A DNA stretch of 64,000 bases. It comes from Mesonia aquimarina (lineage in GTDB: Bacteria; Bacteroidota; Bacteroidia; Flavobacteriales; Flavobacteriaceae). Both the position numbers and the translations under genes were made by a program. Of this stretch, positions 45,462 through 53,871 are shown piece by piece. Numbering within the stretch: position 1 is the stretch's first letter; each line of letters opens with the position of its first letter. The notes under the pieces are model-generated. The model saw only the letters and a list, made by a program, of their open reading frames with translations. It was not told the origin of the DNA and searched no databases. Where the stretch lies: the NCBI RefSeq assembly GCF_003667275.1, contig NZ_RCNV01000003.1:124001-188000 (forward strand), written 5' to 3'.

Positions 45462-46298
45462 TTATGCCATAGCATAGACTTCATTAAACAGCTTTTTATC
45501 CAATCGTTCTTGTTGGCCAAAGCTTTTCTTTAAGACATTATGAAGTACTGAATTAAACGCATTGTAACCTAACCAAAGATTTGGTTCTTCATTGAGCAAC
45601 AAAGCTTCATAGTTTAAGATTTCGATGACCTCACGAGATTTTTTCGACGGGTCGCTGTTCTTGTCGCTACATTCATACCGGAACAGTTTCGTCCTGTCAA
45701 GAATCGCTTTCACAAATTCCTGTGTATCGATGATTTTAAATTCTTTCATCTTGTCGAATTTCTTTGTAATGGTGTAGAATTCATTGTCCAGAAATTTATC
45801 GAATAGATTGTTCAACCTTAGCATAATAAGGTGCGTATTGTTCTTACTATGTTTGATGGAAAACTCGATTTCTGCCTGAGAAACGTGTAGTCCGTTTGAA
45901 CATACTTCTCTATAAAACCCGAAGTGTCCAGAAGTTTTTTCACTTCCGTCATACGAGTTTTTGAACCGAAGCATCGGTAATATCAAGTCCTTATCGTTCT
46001 TGACGGTAAACTGGCTTTTGTCGTCGATGATAAAGTCGGTAATGAACGACCTGTCATTTTTGTTGATGGTGCGTTTGTGAAAGTTCAGCTGTGCATCGGT
46101 CAGCATTTCTTCAGCTTTCTTGAAGAACAGTTGGTTCGGAATGTGGCCATAGCTGTTCGATACCACGTTGACGATTTTGCCATTTGAGATAATGGCATTT
46201 TCAAGTCCTCTTCGGGATTCCATCTGTGTCAGACTTTTTAAGGATTTCATTTCTGATGGAACAAAGATTTCATCCTGTTGCAAATTTTGTAAATACAT
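45462..46298 (-). CDS. DUF932 phage/plasmid-like protein
   Basis: The start at 46298 (MYLQNLQQDE) gives 278 residues. An ATG at 46322 overlapping the stop of the small upstream gene would add eight residues. The sequence matches the DUF932 family of plasmids and elements: NSYGHIPNQLFFKKAEEML, LRFKNSYDGSEKTSGHFGFY, then REVCSNGLHV and SKKSREVIEILNYEALLLNE. The biochemical role is unknown; homologues are frequent beside ssb and ParB genes on mobile elements. Confidence 0.8.
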   Translation of the reverse strand: MYLQNLQQDEIFVPSEMKSLKSLTQMESRRGLENAIISNGKIVNVVSNSYGHIPNQLFFKKAEEMLTDAQLNFHKRTINKNDRSFITDFIIDDKSQFTVKNDKDLILPMLRFKNSYDGSEKTSGHFGFYREVCSNGLHVSQAEIEFSIKHSKNNTHLIMLRLNNLFDKFLDNEFYTITKKFDKMKEFKIIDTQEFVKAILDRTKLFRYECSDKNSDPSKKSREVIEILNYEALLLNEEPNLWLGYNAFNSVLHNVLKKSFGQQERLDKKLFNEVYAMA

Positions 46299-46314
46299 AG
46301 CTTTTGAATTTAGA

Positions 46315-46476
46315 TTAAACATTTTGTGATAATACTCGGTAATAGTTGGGATGCTTATCCCTGTAGTAAGCGAAATGGCTTTCCCCACTATCAATGTCAT
46401 AATTTTCACTACTCGATTGATAATGCTTTTCAGCTTCTTGTAGCGAAATTTTAGGTTTTTCAGATACTCGTTTCAT
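46315..46476 (-). CDS. Small 53-residue protein upstream of the DUF932 gene
   Basis: The frame from ATG 46476 (MKRVSEKPKISLQEAEKHYQ) runs to NYYRVLSQNV and a TAA at 46315-46317. It starts 10 bases downstream of the duplicated promoter-like region (46486-46627), as the ParB gene does with its copy. It ends so that its stop overlaps an alternative ATG of the DUF932 gene (ATGTTTAA). The sequence is charged and Tyr-rich with no recognised family. Position and spacing argue that it is a real, translated gene. Confidence 0.6.
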   Translation of the reverse strand: MKRVSEKPKISLQEAEKHYQSSSENYDIDSGESHFAYYRDKHPNYYRVLSQNV

Positions 46477-46485
46477 AATGATATA

Positions 46486-46627
46486 TTTTGATTAAACAAT
46501 ATTTGAGCAGTACTCAAACGGAAGCTAAAATCTCAGCTCAAAAGGAAACGGAATAAATAAGCGTAGGATGTTGCGTTGGCTTTATGCCGTAGTCTTTTGA
46601 TGGGTGTATTTTACGAGTTTATCTTTG
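46486..46627 (-). promoter_or_regulatory. Promoter region, copy A of a ~140-bp duplication
   Basis: This region and 48537-48677 are clearly related. Both contain GATTAAACAATATTTGAGCA, CTCAAAAGGAAACGGAATAA and GGCTTTATGCCGTAGTCTTT in the same order. Each lies immediately upstream of a minus-strand gene (the 53-residue protein here, ParB at the other), so they are probably coordinately regulated promoters. Confidence 0.6.
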
Positions 46628-46689
46628 CGCTAACTATTGATTGATAACCCCTTCCTTATCAACCCATCTTTTAAAACACTATCATAAAA

Positions 46690-46720
46690 AAGAAAAAGGG
46701 CCAGCACGAATGCCGACCCT
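46690..46720 (-). terminator. Terminator after the ParB-like gene with UUCG-type tetraloop
   Basis: On the minus strand AGGGTCGGCA, loop TTCG, then TGCTGGCCCT form a 10-bp stem with two G-U pairs. It is followed by TTTTTCTTTTTT. It lies 18 bases after the ParB stop (46738) and insulates the DUF932 unit. Confidence 0.8.
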
Positions 46721-46737
46721 TCTTCAAACAACAAAAG

Positions 46738-48525
46738 CTAATCGTTGAGTTCCTTAATTTGCTTTTCAAGAACTGTGATACGCTCTTTCAAACGTGCTTC
46801 ACGCTTGTCTCTCTTTTCGGCATATTCTTTTTCTATGCTGGCAATCTTGGATTTGTAATATCCTTGCATTGCGTTGTAAAATGAAATGTTTGTCAGATTA
46901 TTGACGTGATTGCTTTCGCCAAAATGCACTTGCTTTGTTAGCATATAGCGTATCAACTTGTGAAAGATTTCCTTTTTGAACTTCTTCTTGAAATTATCGA
47001 CCATTTCAACTTTGGTCATCTTTGAAGTGTCGCCCAAGAACTTTGAGAAATACTTTTGTTGGCTCATATAGTCCACATTATTTTCAAAGAGCGATATCGA
47101 GAATGCCGACATTTCATCCGTTGAAAGTGTCTTCTTCGTATCGATATATTTCGTTTCACGAATCATCTGCACAACTTCTTCAAACTGCTTGTTGTTCTCT
47201 ATTTGCTTCTTACGGATTTCTCTTTCGTTGATTTTAACGATTTGTTCTTCAGGCGTACAATCTGCCATTTTCCTGTTGGCCAATGGTGCCGAATATTCCG
47301 TAGAATCGTTCTTTGATTTTTCAATAATCGTTACAAAGACCTCTTTGTTCCTGTACGTTTCAGGATGGAAAATAACACCATCTACAAATCCATCTTCTTT
47401 TGCTGAATTGAATTTTTCCAATGCTTCTTTATAATTATGCATTGCTTCATCCAATTCTGTCTTTAATTCATCTTCAGAATAATCGTAATGCTGATATTCT
47501 ATCTTGATACCCTCGATTGTTGGCTCAATCGGATTTTCTAAGATTTCAACATCGTCCAGTAAATAGACTTTCAATCCATTCTTTTCCAATTGTGATATTA
47601 TGAGCTGATTGTTTTCGTCATCTGCCCAATACTGTCGTATCTCAGGAATTAGCAGGATGTTCTCTTTTTTTGATTTCTTAATCAGGTTTAAGAACGATTT
47701 ACTTTTCTTAGTTTCAAAACAGGCTGATTTTGTACAGACCATTTTTCCTTCGCCGAACAGATTACCTTGATTTGCAGCATTGAAAGGACATTCTACACAA
47801 GACCCTGCTTTTGGGACCAATTTTTTATCGGCTACATCAAAGGATGCTTTTTCCAAATCGTAGGTCTGGTCTTTAATCATCCTGTTTATCTGATGTGCAT
47901 TAAAATCCTCGCCCATAGTTTCCAACATCATCTGCTGTTCTTCTGGTTCAAAGAGCGCTACACCTACGCCCAAGGATATGGTCATTTCGCCATTTCGTAC
48001 AAAGTGCTTAAAGCCCTCTATCAATCCTGCTAACTTTAGGCGTTGTCTTATAAAGTTGTCTGTTCTGCCCAATCGCTTTGCAATTTCAGCAGGTGCATAC
48101 TTTTCACTCAGAAAGGCAATTGCTTCGGCCTCTTCGGTAGGTTCAACATCCTGTCTTTGTAGATTTTCAATGATTTGAATTTCCAGAACATCATCGTCCT
48201 TATACGTTCTTACAATACAGGGTATCGTTTTCTTGCCAGCTAACTTACTGGCACGATACCTACGCTCGCCCATTACGATGATATAATCTTTTTTGGATTT
48301 CCTTACCGTAATAGGTTGTAGTACGCCGTGCTTCTCAATACTTTCTGAAAGCTGTTCTAGCAACTTTTCATCAAACGTTTTTCTGGGTTGCATCGGGTCG
48401 GGTTTGACTTTTGCAATAGGCAGATTCTCAATTTTAAGTGCCTGGACTTTTTTTCCGTTCACTTCTTTTTTGGCAGCTACTTTTGTTCGACTGCGCTTTT
48501 TTGTGGTACTCGCTTTTGTTGTCAT
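46738..48525 (-). CDS. ParB/RepB-family DNA-binding protein
   Basis: The ATG at 48525 gives 595 residues; an upstream TTG would add three. After a lysine-rich lead, the ParB domain has PMQPRKTFDEKLLEQLSESI, GERRYRASKLAGKKTIPCIV, then IIENLQRQDVEPTEEAEA. A helix-turn-helix follows (EIAKRLGRTDNFIRQRLKLA). A cysteine group (CVECPFN, CTKSACFETKK) may bind metal. The long C-terminal half ends in a coiled coil (about 540-595). It is typical of large ParB-like proteins of Bacteroidota conjugative elements, with a role in maintenance or regulation. No ParA gene lies beside it. Confidence 0.85.
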   Translation of the reverse strand: MTTKASTTKKRSRTKVAAKKEVNGKKVQALKIENLPIAKVKPDPMQPRKTFDEKLLEQLSESIEKHGVLQPITVRKSKKDYIIVMGERRYRASKLAGKKTIPCIVRTYKDDDVLEIQIIENLQRQDVEPTEEAEAIAFLSEKYAPAEIAKRLGRTDNFIRQRLKLAGLIEGFKHFVRNGEMTISLGVGVALFEPEEQQMMLETMGEDFNAHQINRMIKDQTYDLEKASFDVADKKLVPKAGSCVECPFNAANQGNLFGEGKMVCTKSACFETKKSKSFLNLIKKSKKENILLIPEIRQYWADDENNQLIISQLEKNGLKVYLLDDVEILENPIEPTIEGIKIEYQHYDYSEDELKTELDEAMHNYKEALEKFNSAKEDGFVDGVIFHPETYRNKEVFVTIIEKSKNDSTEYSAPLANRKMADCTPEEQIVKINEREIRKKQIENNKQFEEVVQMIRETKYIDTKKTLSTDEMSAFSISLFENNVDYMSQQKYFSKFLGDTSKMTKVEMVDNFKKKFKKEIFHKLIRYMLTKQVHFGESNHVNNLTNISFYNAMQGYYKSKIASIEKEYAEKRDKREARLKERITVLEKQIKELND

Positions 48526-48536
48526 AATACTCAAAT

Positions 48537-48677
48537 TTTTGATTAAACAATATTTGAGCAGAAACCAAACGGAAGATAAAATCTTGGCTCAAAAGGAAAC
48601 GGAATAAATGAGTAGTGGAAGAAGCGTTGGCTTTATGCCGTAGTCTTTTGATGGAAGTATTTTATGAGTTTAACTTG
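48537..48677 (-). promoter_or_regulatory. Promoter region, copy B of a ~140-bp duplication
   Basis: This is the counterpart of 46486-46627, placed 12 bases upstream of the ParB ATG. The shared blocks are in the same order and orientation with scattered substitutions. The duplication suggests both genes answer to the same regulator, possibly ParB itself. Confidence 0.6.
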
Positions 48678-48769
48678 CGGTAATATTGTATGATAATAAA
48701 CTTCACCCTAAAGTATGCTCAATTCTAACTTTTATTCGTTGAAGAATGTAGATGTTTAAATACAAGAAT

Positions 48770-48965
48770 TTGTCCCATATTTATGCTTTTTTTGGGACAA
48801 GAGTAAAGTAACTGAAAGAGAATGTTTTTTGAATAGAATGATAAAAAAACGCTAGACTTTATTGAAATAAAGAGTTTTTCATAGCACTTAATGTCAAAAA
48901 ATTAAAAAGCATATCATTTTATATTAGCACCAAAAAAAAGCAAAATGTTGTACCTATGTTGTACC
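48770..48965. other. Candidate element end: repeats resembling recombinase-binding sites
   Basis: TTGTCCCA (48770-48777) is mirrored by TGGGACAA (48793-48800). TGTTGTACC is repeated at 48946-48954 and 48957-48965. The stretch lies between the last element gene and the tRNA-Leu 3' end, has no gene and no further features seen from 48678 to 49000. Such repeats suit arm-type binding sites of a tyrosine recombinase and its directionality factor, but the exact element border cannot be read. Confidence 0.4.
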
Positions 48966-49000
48966 TGCCCTATTTTTAGCCACTATTTTCAAATGAAAAA

Positions 49001-49022
49001 AGCCGAAGATTTCTCTTCGGCT
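49001..49022. terminator. Terminator beside tRNA-Leu
   Basis: AGCCGAAGA (49001-49009) pairs with TCTTCGGCT (49014-49022) around a 4-base loop, with A-run and T-run flanks on both sides. It lies 4 bases past the tRNA 3' end and can end transcription in both directions. Confidence 0.8.
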
Positions 49023-49026
49023 TTTG

Positions 49027-49108
49027 TGCGGGCGGGGAGACTCGAACTCCCACACCTCGCGGCATCAGATCCTAAGTCTGACGTGTCTACCAATTCCACC
49101 ACGCCCGC
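49027..49108 (-). tRNA. tRNA-Leu (anticodon TAG)
   Basis: On the minus strand the 82-base sequence opens GCGGGCGTGGTGGAATTGGT and ends with the complementary acceptor arm CGCCCGC plus an A discriminator. The anticodon loop is CTTAGGA, giving TAG. A long variable arm, as expected for leucine, and the TTCGAGT T-loop are visible. CCA is not encoded. Its 3' end faces the mobile element, so it is the likely attachment gene. Confidence 0.92.
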
Positions 49109-49141
49109 ATTTTAATATTTTAACACTTTTTATTTGGTTTA

Positions 49142-49183
49142 ATCCTAAGTCTAGCGTGTCTACCAATTCCACCACGCCCGCAT
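49142..49183 (-). repeat. Partial duplicate of the tRNA-Leu 5' half
   Basis: These 42 bases match 49069-49110 (40 of 42), covering the tRNA 5' end through the anticodon region, in the same orientation and 32 bases upstream of the tRNA. The rest of the tRNA is missing. It is either a decayed tandem tRNA copy or a scar of recombination at this locus. Confidence 0.7.
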
Positions 49184-49328
49184 AATTTACTTAACAGAAC
49201 TTAGGACTATCTGCTAAGCGGATGCAAATATAAATAAACTATCCAATTTTCAAACAAAGTATTACATAAAAATTTCAATTTTTAATTAGTTGTCATTATC
49301 TTGGCATTCTCATTTTAAATAAAACGTT

Positions 49329-50720
49329 ATGAACGCCAGTAAACAATACATCAAACAACACCAAGATCGCTTTATTAACGAGCTTATTGAATTGTTAAAA
49401 ATACCATCAGTAAGTGCAGATCCTGCTTTTAAAGATGATGTTATCCGCACAGCAAAAGCTGTTAAAAATAGTTTAGAACACGCTGGGTGTACACATACAG
49501 AGATTTGCGAAACACCTGGCTATCCTGTAGTGTACGGCGAACGTATTATAGATAAAGAATTACCTACTATTTTGGTTTATGGACATTATGATGTACAACC
49601 ACCAGACCCAATTAATCTTTGGGATAGTCCTGCATTTGAACCTGTAATTAAAAAAACAGACCTTCATCCTGAAGGAGCCATTTTTGCGCGAGGTGCCTGT
49701 GATGATAAAGGGCAAATGTACATGCATGTTAAGGCTCTTGAGTACATGGTAGAAAATGATGATTTACCTTGCAATGTAAAGTTTATGATTGAAGGCGAAG
49801 AAGAGGTTGGCAGTGAAAATTTAGGTTGGTTTATCAAAAGAAATCAAGAAAAATTAGCTAACGATGTTATTTTGATTTCCGATACAGGAATGATTGCAAA
49901 AGATGTTCCATCCATCACCACCGGTTTACGCGGTTTAAGTTATGTAGAAGTTGAAGTTACCGGACCAAATCGTGATTTACATTCAGGTTTATATGGTGGT
50001 GCAGTAGCAAATCCTATAAATGTCTTAACAAAAATGATTGCTTCACTACACGATGAAAATAAGCATATAACTGTTCCTGGTTTTTATGATAAAGTTGAAG
50101 AACTAACTAAAGCTGAAAGAGAGAAAATGGGAGAAGCACCATTTGACCTGCAGAAATATAAAGATGCCATCGGACTCAACGATGTTTACGGAGAAGAAGG
50201 TTTTAGCACACACGAACGTGCTTCTATTAGACCTACACTAGATGTTAATGGTATTTGGGGAGGGTACATTGGTGAAGGCGCTAAAACAGTAATTCCTAGT
50301 AAAGCGTATGCAAAAATATCTATGCGTTTAGTCCCTAATCAAGATTGGGAGGAAATAACTGATCTTTTTCAAAAACATTTTGAAAGTATCGCTCCCAGTG
50401 GTGTTACTGTAGAAGTAAAACCTCATCATGGCGGACAAGGTTATGTAACTCCTATCGAAGGAATTGAATATCAAGCTGCTAATGATGCTTATAAAGAAGT
50501 GTTTGGTAAAGATCCTATTCCACAGCGAAGCGGTGGAAGCATTCCTATTGTTTCTATGTTTGAAGAACAATTGCAAAGTAAAACAATATTAATGGGCTTT
50601 GGTTTAGATACTGATGCCATTCATTCACCAAATGAACATTTTGGAATTTGGAATTATTTAAAAGGCATAGAAACCATTCCTTTTTTCTACAAGCATTTTA
50701 CAAAATTAAAGACTCAATAA
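49329..50720 (+). CDS. M20-family dipeptidase
   Basis: This 463-residue cytosolic enzyme carries the M20 metal site. His and Asp are in VYGHYDVQPPDP, Asp in RGACDDKGQ, the catalytic and ligand Glu in IEGEEEVGS, Asp in ISDTGM, and His in DAIHSPNEHF near the C-terminus. The dimerisation domain includes RDLHSGLYGG. It belongs to the CNDP/DapE-like dipeptidases that release amino acids from peptides. It is the first chromosomal gene after the tRNA and is followed by a strong terminator. Confidence 0.9.
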   Translation: MNASKQYIKQHQDRFINELIELLKIPSVSADPAFKDDVIRTAKAVKNSLEHAGCTHTEICETPGYPVVYGERIIDKELPTILVYGHYDVQPPDPINLWDSPAFEPVIKKTDLHPEGAIFARGACDDKGQMYMHVKALEYMVENDDLPCNVKFMIEGEEEVGSENLGWFIKRNQEKLANDVILISDTGMIAKDVPSITTGLRGLSYVEVEVTGPNRDLHSGLYGGAVANPINVLTKMIASLHDENKHITVPGFYDKVEELTKAEREKMGEAPFDLQKYKDAIGLNDVYGEEGFSTHERASIRPTLDVNGIWGGYIGEGAKTVIPSKAYAKISMRLVPNQDWEEITDLFQKHFESIAPSGVTVEVKPHHGGQGYVTPIEGIEYQAANDAYKEVFGKDPIPQRSGGSIPIVSMFEEQLQSKTILMGFGLDTDAIHSPNEHFGIWNYLKGIETIPFFYKHFTKLKTQ

Positions 50721-50730
50721 AACTAAAGAT

Positions 50731-50766
50731 AAAAAAACTCAACCTTAAAAAAGGTTGAGTTTTTTA
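50731..50766 (+). terminator. Rho-independent terminator after the dipeptidase gene
   Basis: ACTCAACCTT (50737-50746) pairs with AAGGTTGAGT (50751-50760), a 10-bp stem with a 4-base loop, an A-run before and TTTTTT after. It lies about 16 bases past the stop codon. Confidence 0.85.
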
Positions 50767-50830
50767 TTAACTTCACTTCAAATAAAAAGTATTTCCTATC
50801 AAAATCCCATATATAAAATCTTTCAAAAAG

Positions 50831-51472
50831 TTACTTTTTTAGTACTCCGTCTTTAATTAGCTTGTAAATTATAGCTTTAGTATATTCTTGCGCAAAACTT
50901 TTAAGATTGGTAGGATTGTATGTTTTAGATTGAGCAGACCACAAAAGTTCTTCAGTATTAGCATCATACAAGTTACTTTCTACATAATAAATTTTATCTG
51001 TTTTGTAATAACCCGGTTCATAAACCACAGGATAAACATTATTATAGTAACTATAAAAACCTCCATAGTAACCTCCATAATTCATAGGGTAGTAAGTATT
51101 GGTTCCTTGTACATATCGTGTAGAAGATTCCTCATCTTTTAAACTAATCGTAAAAATAGTATGACTATCACTTTTTCTAATTTCCTTTAGCAACTCCTGC
51201 TTTTGTGGCTGATTGTCTTTAGTGAAAGTAGTTAAAAAAACATTACTACTTTGAATGGCCTTTATACCTTGTTTGCTAGCTTCTAAAGCTAATTGTTGCT
51301 CTACTACTTTTCTTGCCTGAATATCTGGAGTTATTGCGGCAATAAAAACACTTTTGTATGCCTCGTCAGATATTTCCGGATTTACCCAAGAACTTGAGAT
51401 GCTAGTACTTGAACCACAAGAAATTAAACCAATTGATACAAATAGAAATAAGATTTTAGTTTTAATAGTCAT
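50831..51472 (-). CDS. Predicted lipoprotein, DUF4136-like
   Basis: This 213-residue protein has a lipoprotein signal: MTIKTKILFLFVSIGLISCG with the lipobox Cys at 19. The mature part begins SSTSISSSWVNP and contains a Tyr/Gly-rich insert near the middle (YYPMNYGGYYGGFYSYYNNV), then SNLYDANTEELLWSAQSKTY. These are features of DUF4136 and related surface lipoproteins. It is the distal gene of a minus-strand cluster of exported proteins. The function is unknown. Confidence 0.7.
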   Translation of the reverse strand: MTIKTKILFLFVSIGLISCGSSTSISSSWVNPEISDEAYKSVFIAAITPDIQARKVVEQQLALEASKQGIKAIQSSNVFLTTFTKDNQPQKQELLKEIRKSDSHTIFTISLKDEESSTRYVQGTNTYYPMNYGGYYGGFYSYYNNVYPVVYEPGYYKTDKIYYVESNLYDANTEELLWSAQSKTYNPTNLKSFAQEYTKAIIYKLIKDGVLKK

Positions 51473-51494
51473 TGTTTATTATTTAGTTGATTAA

Positions 51495-52418
51495 TTATTC
51501 TTCTTTTTTCACTTCCACTACTTCATACATATTTTTTCCGTCTACTTGAACTGGCTGATAATATGTTTCTCCATACTGAACATAAGTTTGTTCTCCTATT
51601 CTTACTTCTTCTCCCCCCTCAGGAAGTTCCGGTACAATAGTTCCCGCAGTTGGAGGTACTACCGTATATTTCTCACCATCTTTTTCATAATATGTACCTC
51701 CATAATAATAATTATTGGTTGTCTCATTCACCTCAACAGTTTGCGTTCCTTCCGGAAGCACTTCTATAGTTGCTCCTACCGGTGCTTGAACAACAGTATA
51801 TCCATCGTTAGATTTCACATAGTAAACACCTTGATCATAATGATACTGTTGATTTTCTACTGAAATTAGAATTGCTGTTGCTGTTAAGGTTGTGATAAAA
51901 AATCCCCAGGGATGCCAAACTGGCCCCCAGTAATAAGGTCTATAAGGGTGATAATAATACGGATGGAAAGAATAATAACCCCAGCCTCCATGAACATAAG
52001 GAGGTCTTGAATAATATCTAGAATTAGAAACTACACGAGTGTTTCTATTATTAATATTCACATGTTTACTATTATCTACATTAATGTTGACATTCTTTTT
52101 ACTCCGGTCAACGTTCACCTTATTTTTTACACGATTATTTGTAGACGCAGGACGTTTTACATTTGATTTTTTTAAATTATTTGTAGAGTTTCTTTGATGA
52201 TTACTATTTCTACTTGATGTAGTTGTTTTTCGTCTTGTTTGTGAAACATTAGGACTTCTATTAACATTTGGTCGACTAAAATTGTTAGTTCTTGCCGTTT
52301 CACCTCTTGAAGCGCTATGTCTTAAACGTTGAGCTTGCAAATCAGAAAAAGGAATACAAAGCAATAATATCAATATAAAGCTTAGATTTTTTATCGGTAA
52401 TTGTAGTGAAGTTATCAT
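51495..52418 (-). CDS. DUF6515-family exported protein
   Basis: This 307-residue protein has an N-terminal signal or anchor (SFILILLLCIPFSDLQAQ). An Asn/Arg/Ser/Lys-rich low-complexity region follows (about residues 30-130). A Tyr/Pro/His-rich hydrophobic stretch (YYSFHPYYYHPYRPYYWGPV) comes next. C-terminal repeats around YYYGGTYYEKDGEKYTVVPP and YVQYGETYYQPVQVDG complete it. This organisation matches DUF6515 envelope proteins. It lies 22 bases from the lipoprotein gene and 26 bases from the DUF2092 gene, in one operon. Confidence 0.75.
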   Translation of the reverse strand: MITSLQLPIKNLSFILILLLCIPFSDLQAQRLRHSASRGETARTNNFSRPNVNRSPNVSQTRRKTTTSSRNSNHQRNSTNNLKKSNVKRPASTNNRVKNKVNVDRSKKNVNINVDNSKHVNINNRNTRVVSNSRYYSRPPYVHGGWGYYSFHPYYYHPYRPYYWGPVWHPWGFFITTLTATAILISVENQQYHYDQGVYYVKSNDGYTVVQAPVGATIEVLPEGTQTVEVNETTNNYYYGGTYYEKDGEKYTVVPPTAGTIVPELPEGGEEVRIGEQTYVQYGETYYQPVQVDGKNMYEVVEVKKEE

Positions 52419-52444
52419 ATGCAGACTAATTACTTTTTAATATT

Positions 52445-53167
52445 TTAAGACTTTATCATTATGCTTATATTTTTAGCATTAGGCGGTGGAGTAAAGTCAA
52501 ATAATGTTGAAGGTATTTCTTGGTTTAATTGCCAGTTTTTAAATGTTACTTCGTATTGTTTGTTATTTTCATCCTTATTTATTACAACCATCTTTTTAGG
52601 CAACATATAAGACGAGTTACTAATCCATAGCTGAAGATTAATATTTTTATCTACAGCCATAATATGATAACAAACCTGCCCGTCTATTTCTTTTTCTCCC
52701 AAATAGATAATATTATCATATTCTACCATTAAGTCCTTTGTAAATTCCGGATAAAAAATATCTGCTGCAGGAAATTCTATTCCAAAGTTTTGATGAATTC
52801 CATCTATCATATCAATAATTGTAGATGGTGCTTCCAAAACAGAGTAATTATTTTCTTTAAACGAATAATAGACTAATAATTCTCCATTGTACCAGTAGCC
52901 ACGATGATCTTGATTTTCTTCAATTTCTACTAACATTTTATTAGGAGCTTGTAAGTAAACTTCATCTATTGAGTATTTCTTTTCCCAACCAAACTCATTC
53001 TTCACATCCAAAGAACGTTCTAACTGAAAACTACAAGAATTCAAATCTCCAATAATATCAGTCATTCTATCTAAAATAGCTATAGCTACAGAATCTACTC
53101 TTTTATTTTGAGCCTGAAAACAAAAACTTATAAAGAAAATTAGTATAAAAAAATAGTGCTTCATCAT
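52445..53167 (-). CDS. DUF2092-family exported protein
   Basis: This 240-residue protein has a signal peptide (MMKHYFFILIFFISFCFQAQ). The mature part contains DSVAIAILDRMTDIIGDLNS, GYWYNGELLVYYSFKENNYS and KKMVVINKDENNKQYEVTF. This resembles DUF2092, a LolA-like periplasmic fold. A role in lipid or lipoprotein handling is suggested by the fold only. It is downstream of a broken outer-membrane gene in the same orientation. Confidence 0.75.
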   Translation of the reverse strand: MMKHYFFILIFFISFCFQAQNKRVDSVAIAILDRMTDIIGDLNSCSFQLERSLDVKNEFGWEKKYSIDEVYLQAPNKMLVEIEENQDHRGYWYNGELLVYYSFKENNYSVLEAPSTIIDMIDGIHQNFGIEFPAADIFYPEFTKDLMVEYDNIIYLGEKEIDGQVCYHIMAVDKNINLQLWISNSSYMLPKKMVVINKDENNKQYEVTFKNWQLNQEIPSTLFDFTPPPNAKNISIMIKS

Positions 53168-53196
53168 AATGAGATTTATAAAACCGACATAGATTT

Positions 53197-53853
53197 TTAA
53201 GGCGTTAATTTAAAAACAAGACCTCCGCCTAAACTAAATTGATAAATTGTTGAATAAGAACTAATACCTGCTTGAGGCCCATTAGAACTAAAATAAAAGC
53301 TACCTCCTACTGCTTGAACCGCACTCAGCAGTTGCGCTTGTACTTTTAAGCCTATACTTGATGAAAACCAATAAATTCCTCCCAATTTTGCTCCCCAAGA
53401 AAATTTTGTTGTGCTTTCGCTACGTCCATTTTCAGGATTTTCAAGATTAGCAATCAGCATTCCCGCCATTAATCCTCCATAGCCTTCTAACGGGGATCCT
53501 TTCTTTTTTATATGTCGAATTCCGCCCAGCATCAAGTAATTTATTCCAAGATCAAAATTTGTGTATTGAACGCCAAAGTTATTATTTGTAAGATATGTTG
53601 TAGGTGAATTAGTATCTTGTCTTAAATACAAAAGTTCAATTCCTGTATAAGGATGAAGCATATACTCTATGCCTGCTCCCCATTACAAACCTCCTTTAAC
53701 ATCACCCACGTAGTATTGGTTTCTATCATAGTAAGAGTCAAAGCTATTATCAAATACATAACTGCCATAAGCATTTAAATATATGTCCTGACTCCAAGAT
53801 TTTAATGAACAAATACAACATACAATGCAAAAAATTAATACTTTATTTTTCAT
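53197..53853 (-). pseudogene. Outer-membrane-type protein interrupted by a nonsense codon
   Basis: The gene starts at ATG 53853 with a signal peptide (MKNKVLIFCIVCCICSLKSW, then SQD). It reads DIYLNAYGSYVFDN through GDVKGGL, then hits TAA at 53683-53685, and continues in the same frame as WGAGIEYMLHPYTGIE to 53197. The second part (from MLHPYTG, 154 residues) is a beta-rich barrel-like sequence ending QFSLGGGLVFKL. A single base change, for example CAA to TAA, explains the break. It belongs to the exported-protein cluster. Confidence 0.8.
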
Positions 53854-53871
53854 AATTATTATTTAGTCAGG

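Noticed and set aside
45062-45520. Open frame of 152 codons on the minus strand
   Set aside because: It runs through the 104-bp direct repeats and into the end of the DUF932 gene in another frame. The protein is repetitive and has no family-like features.
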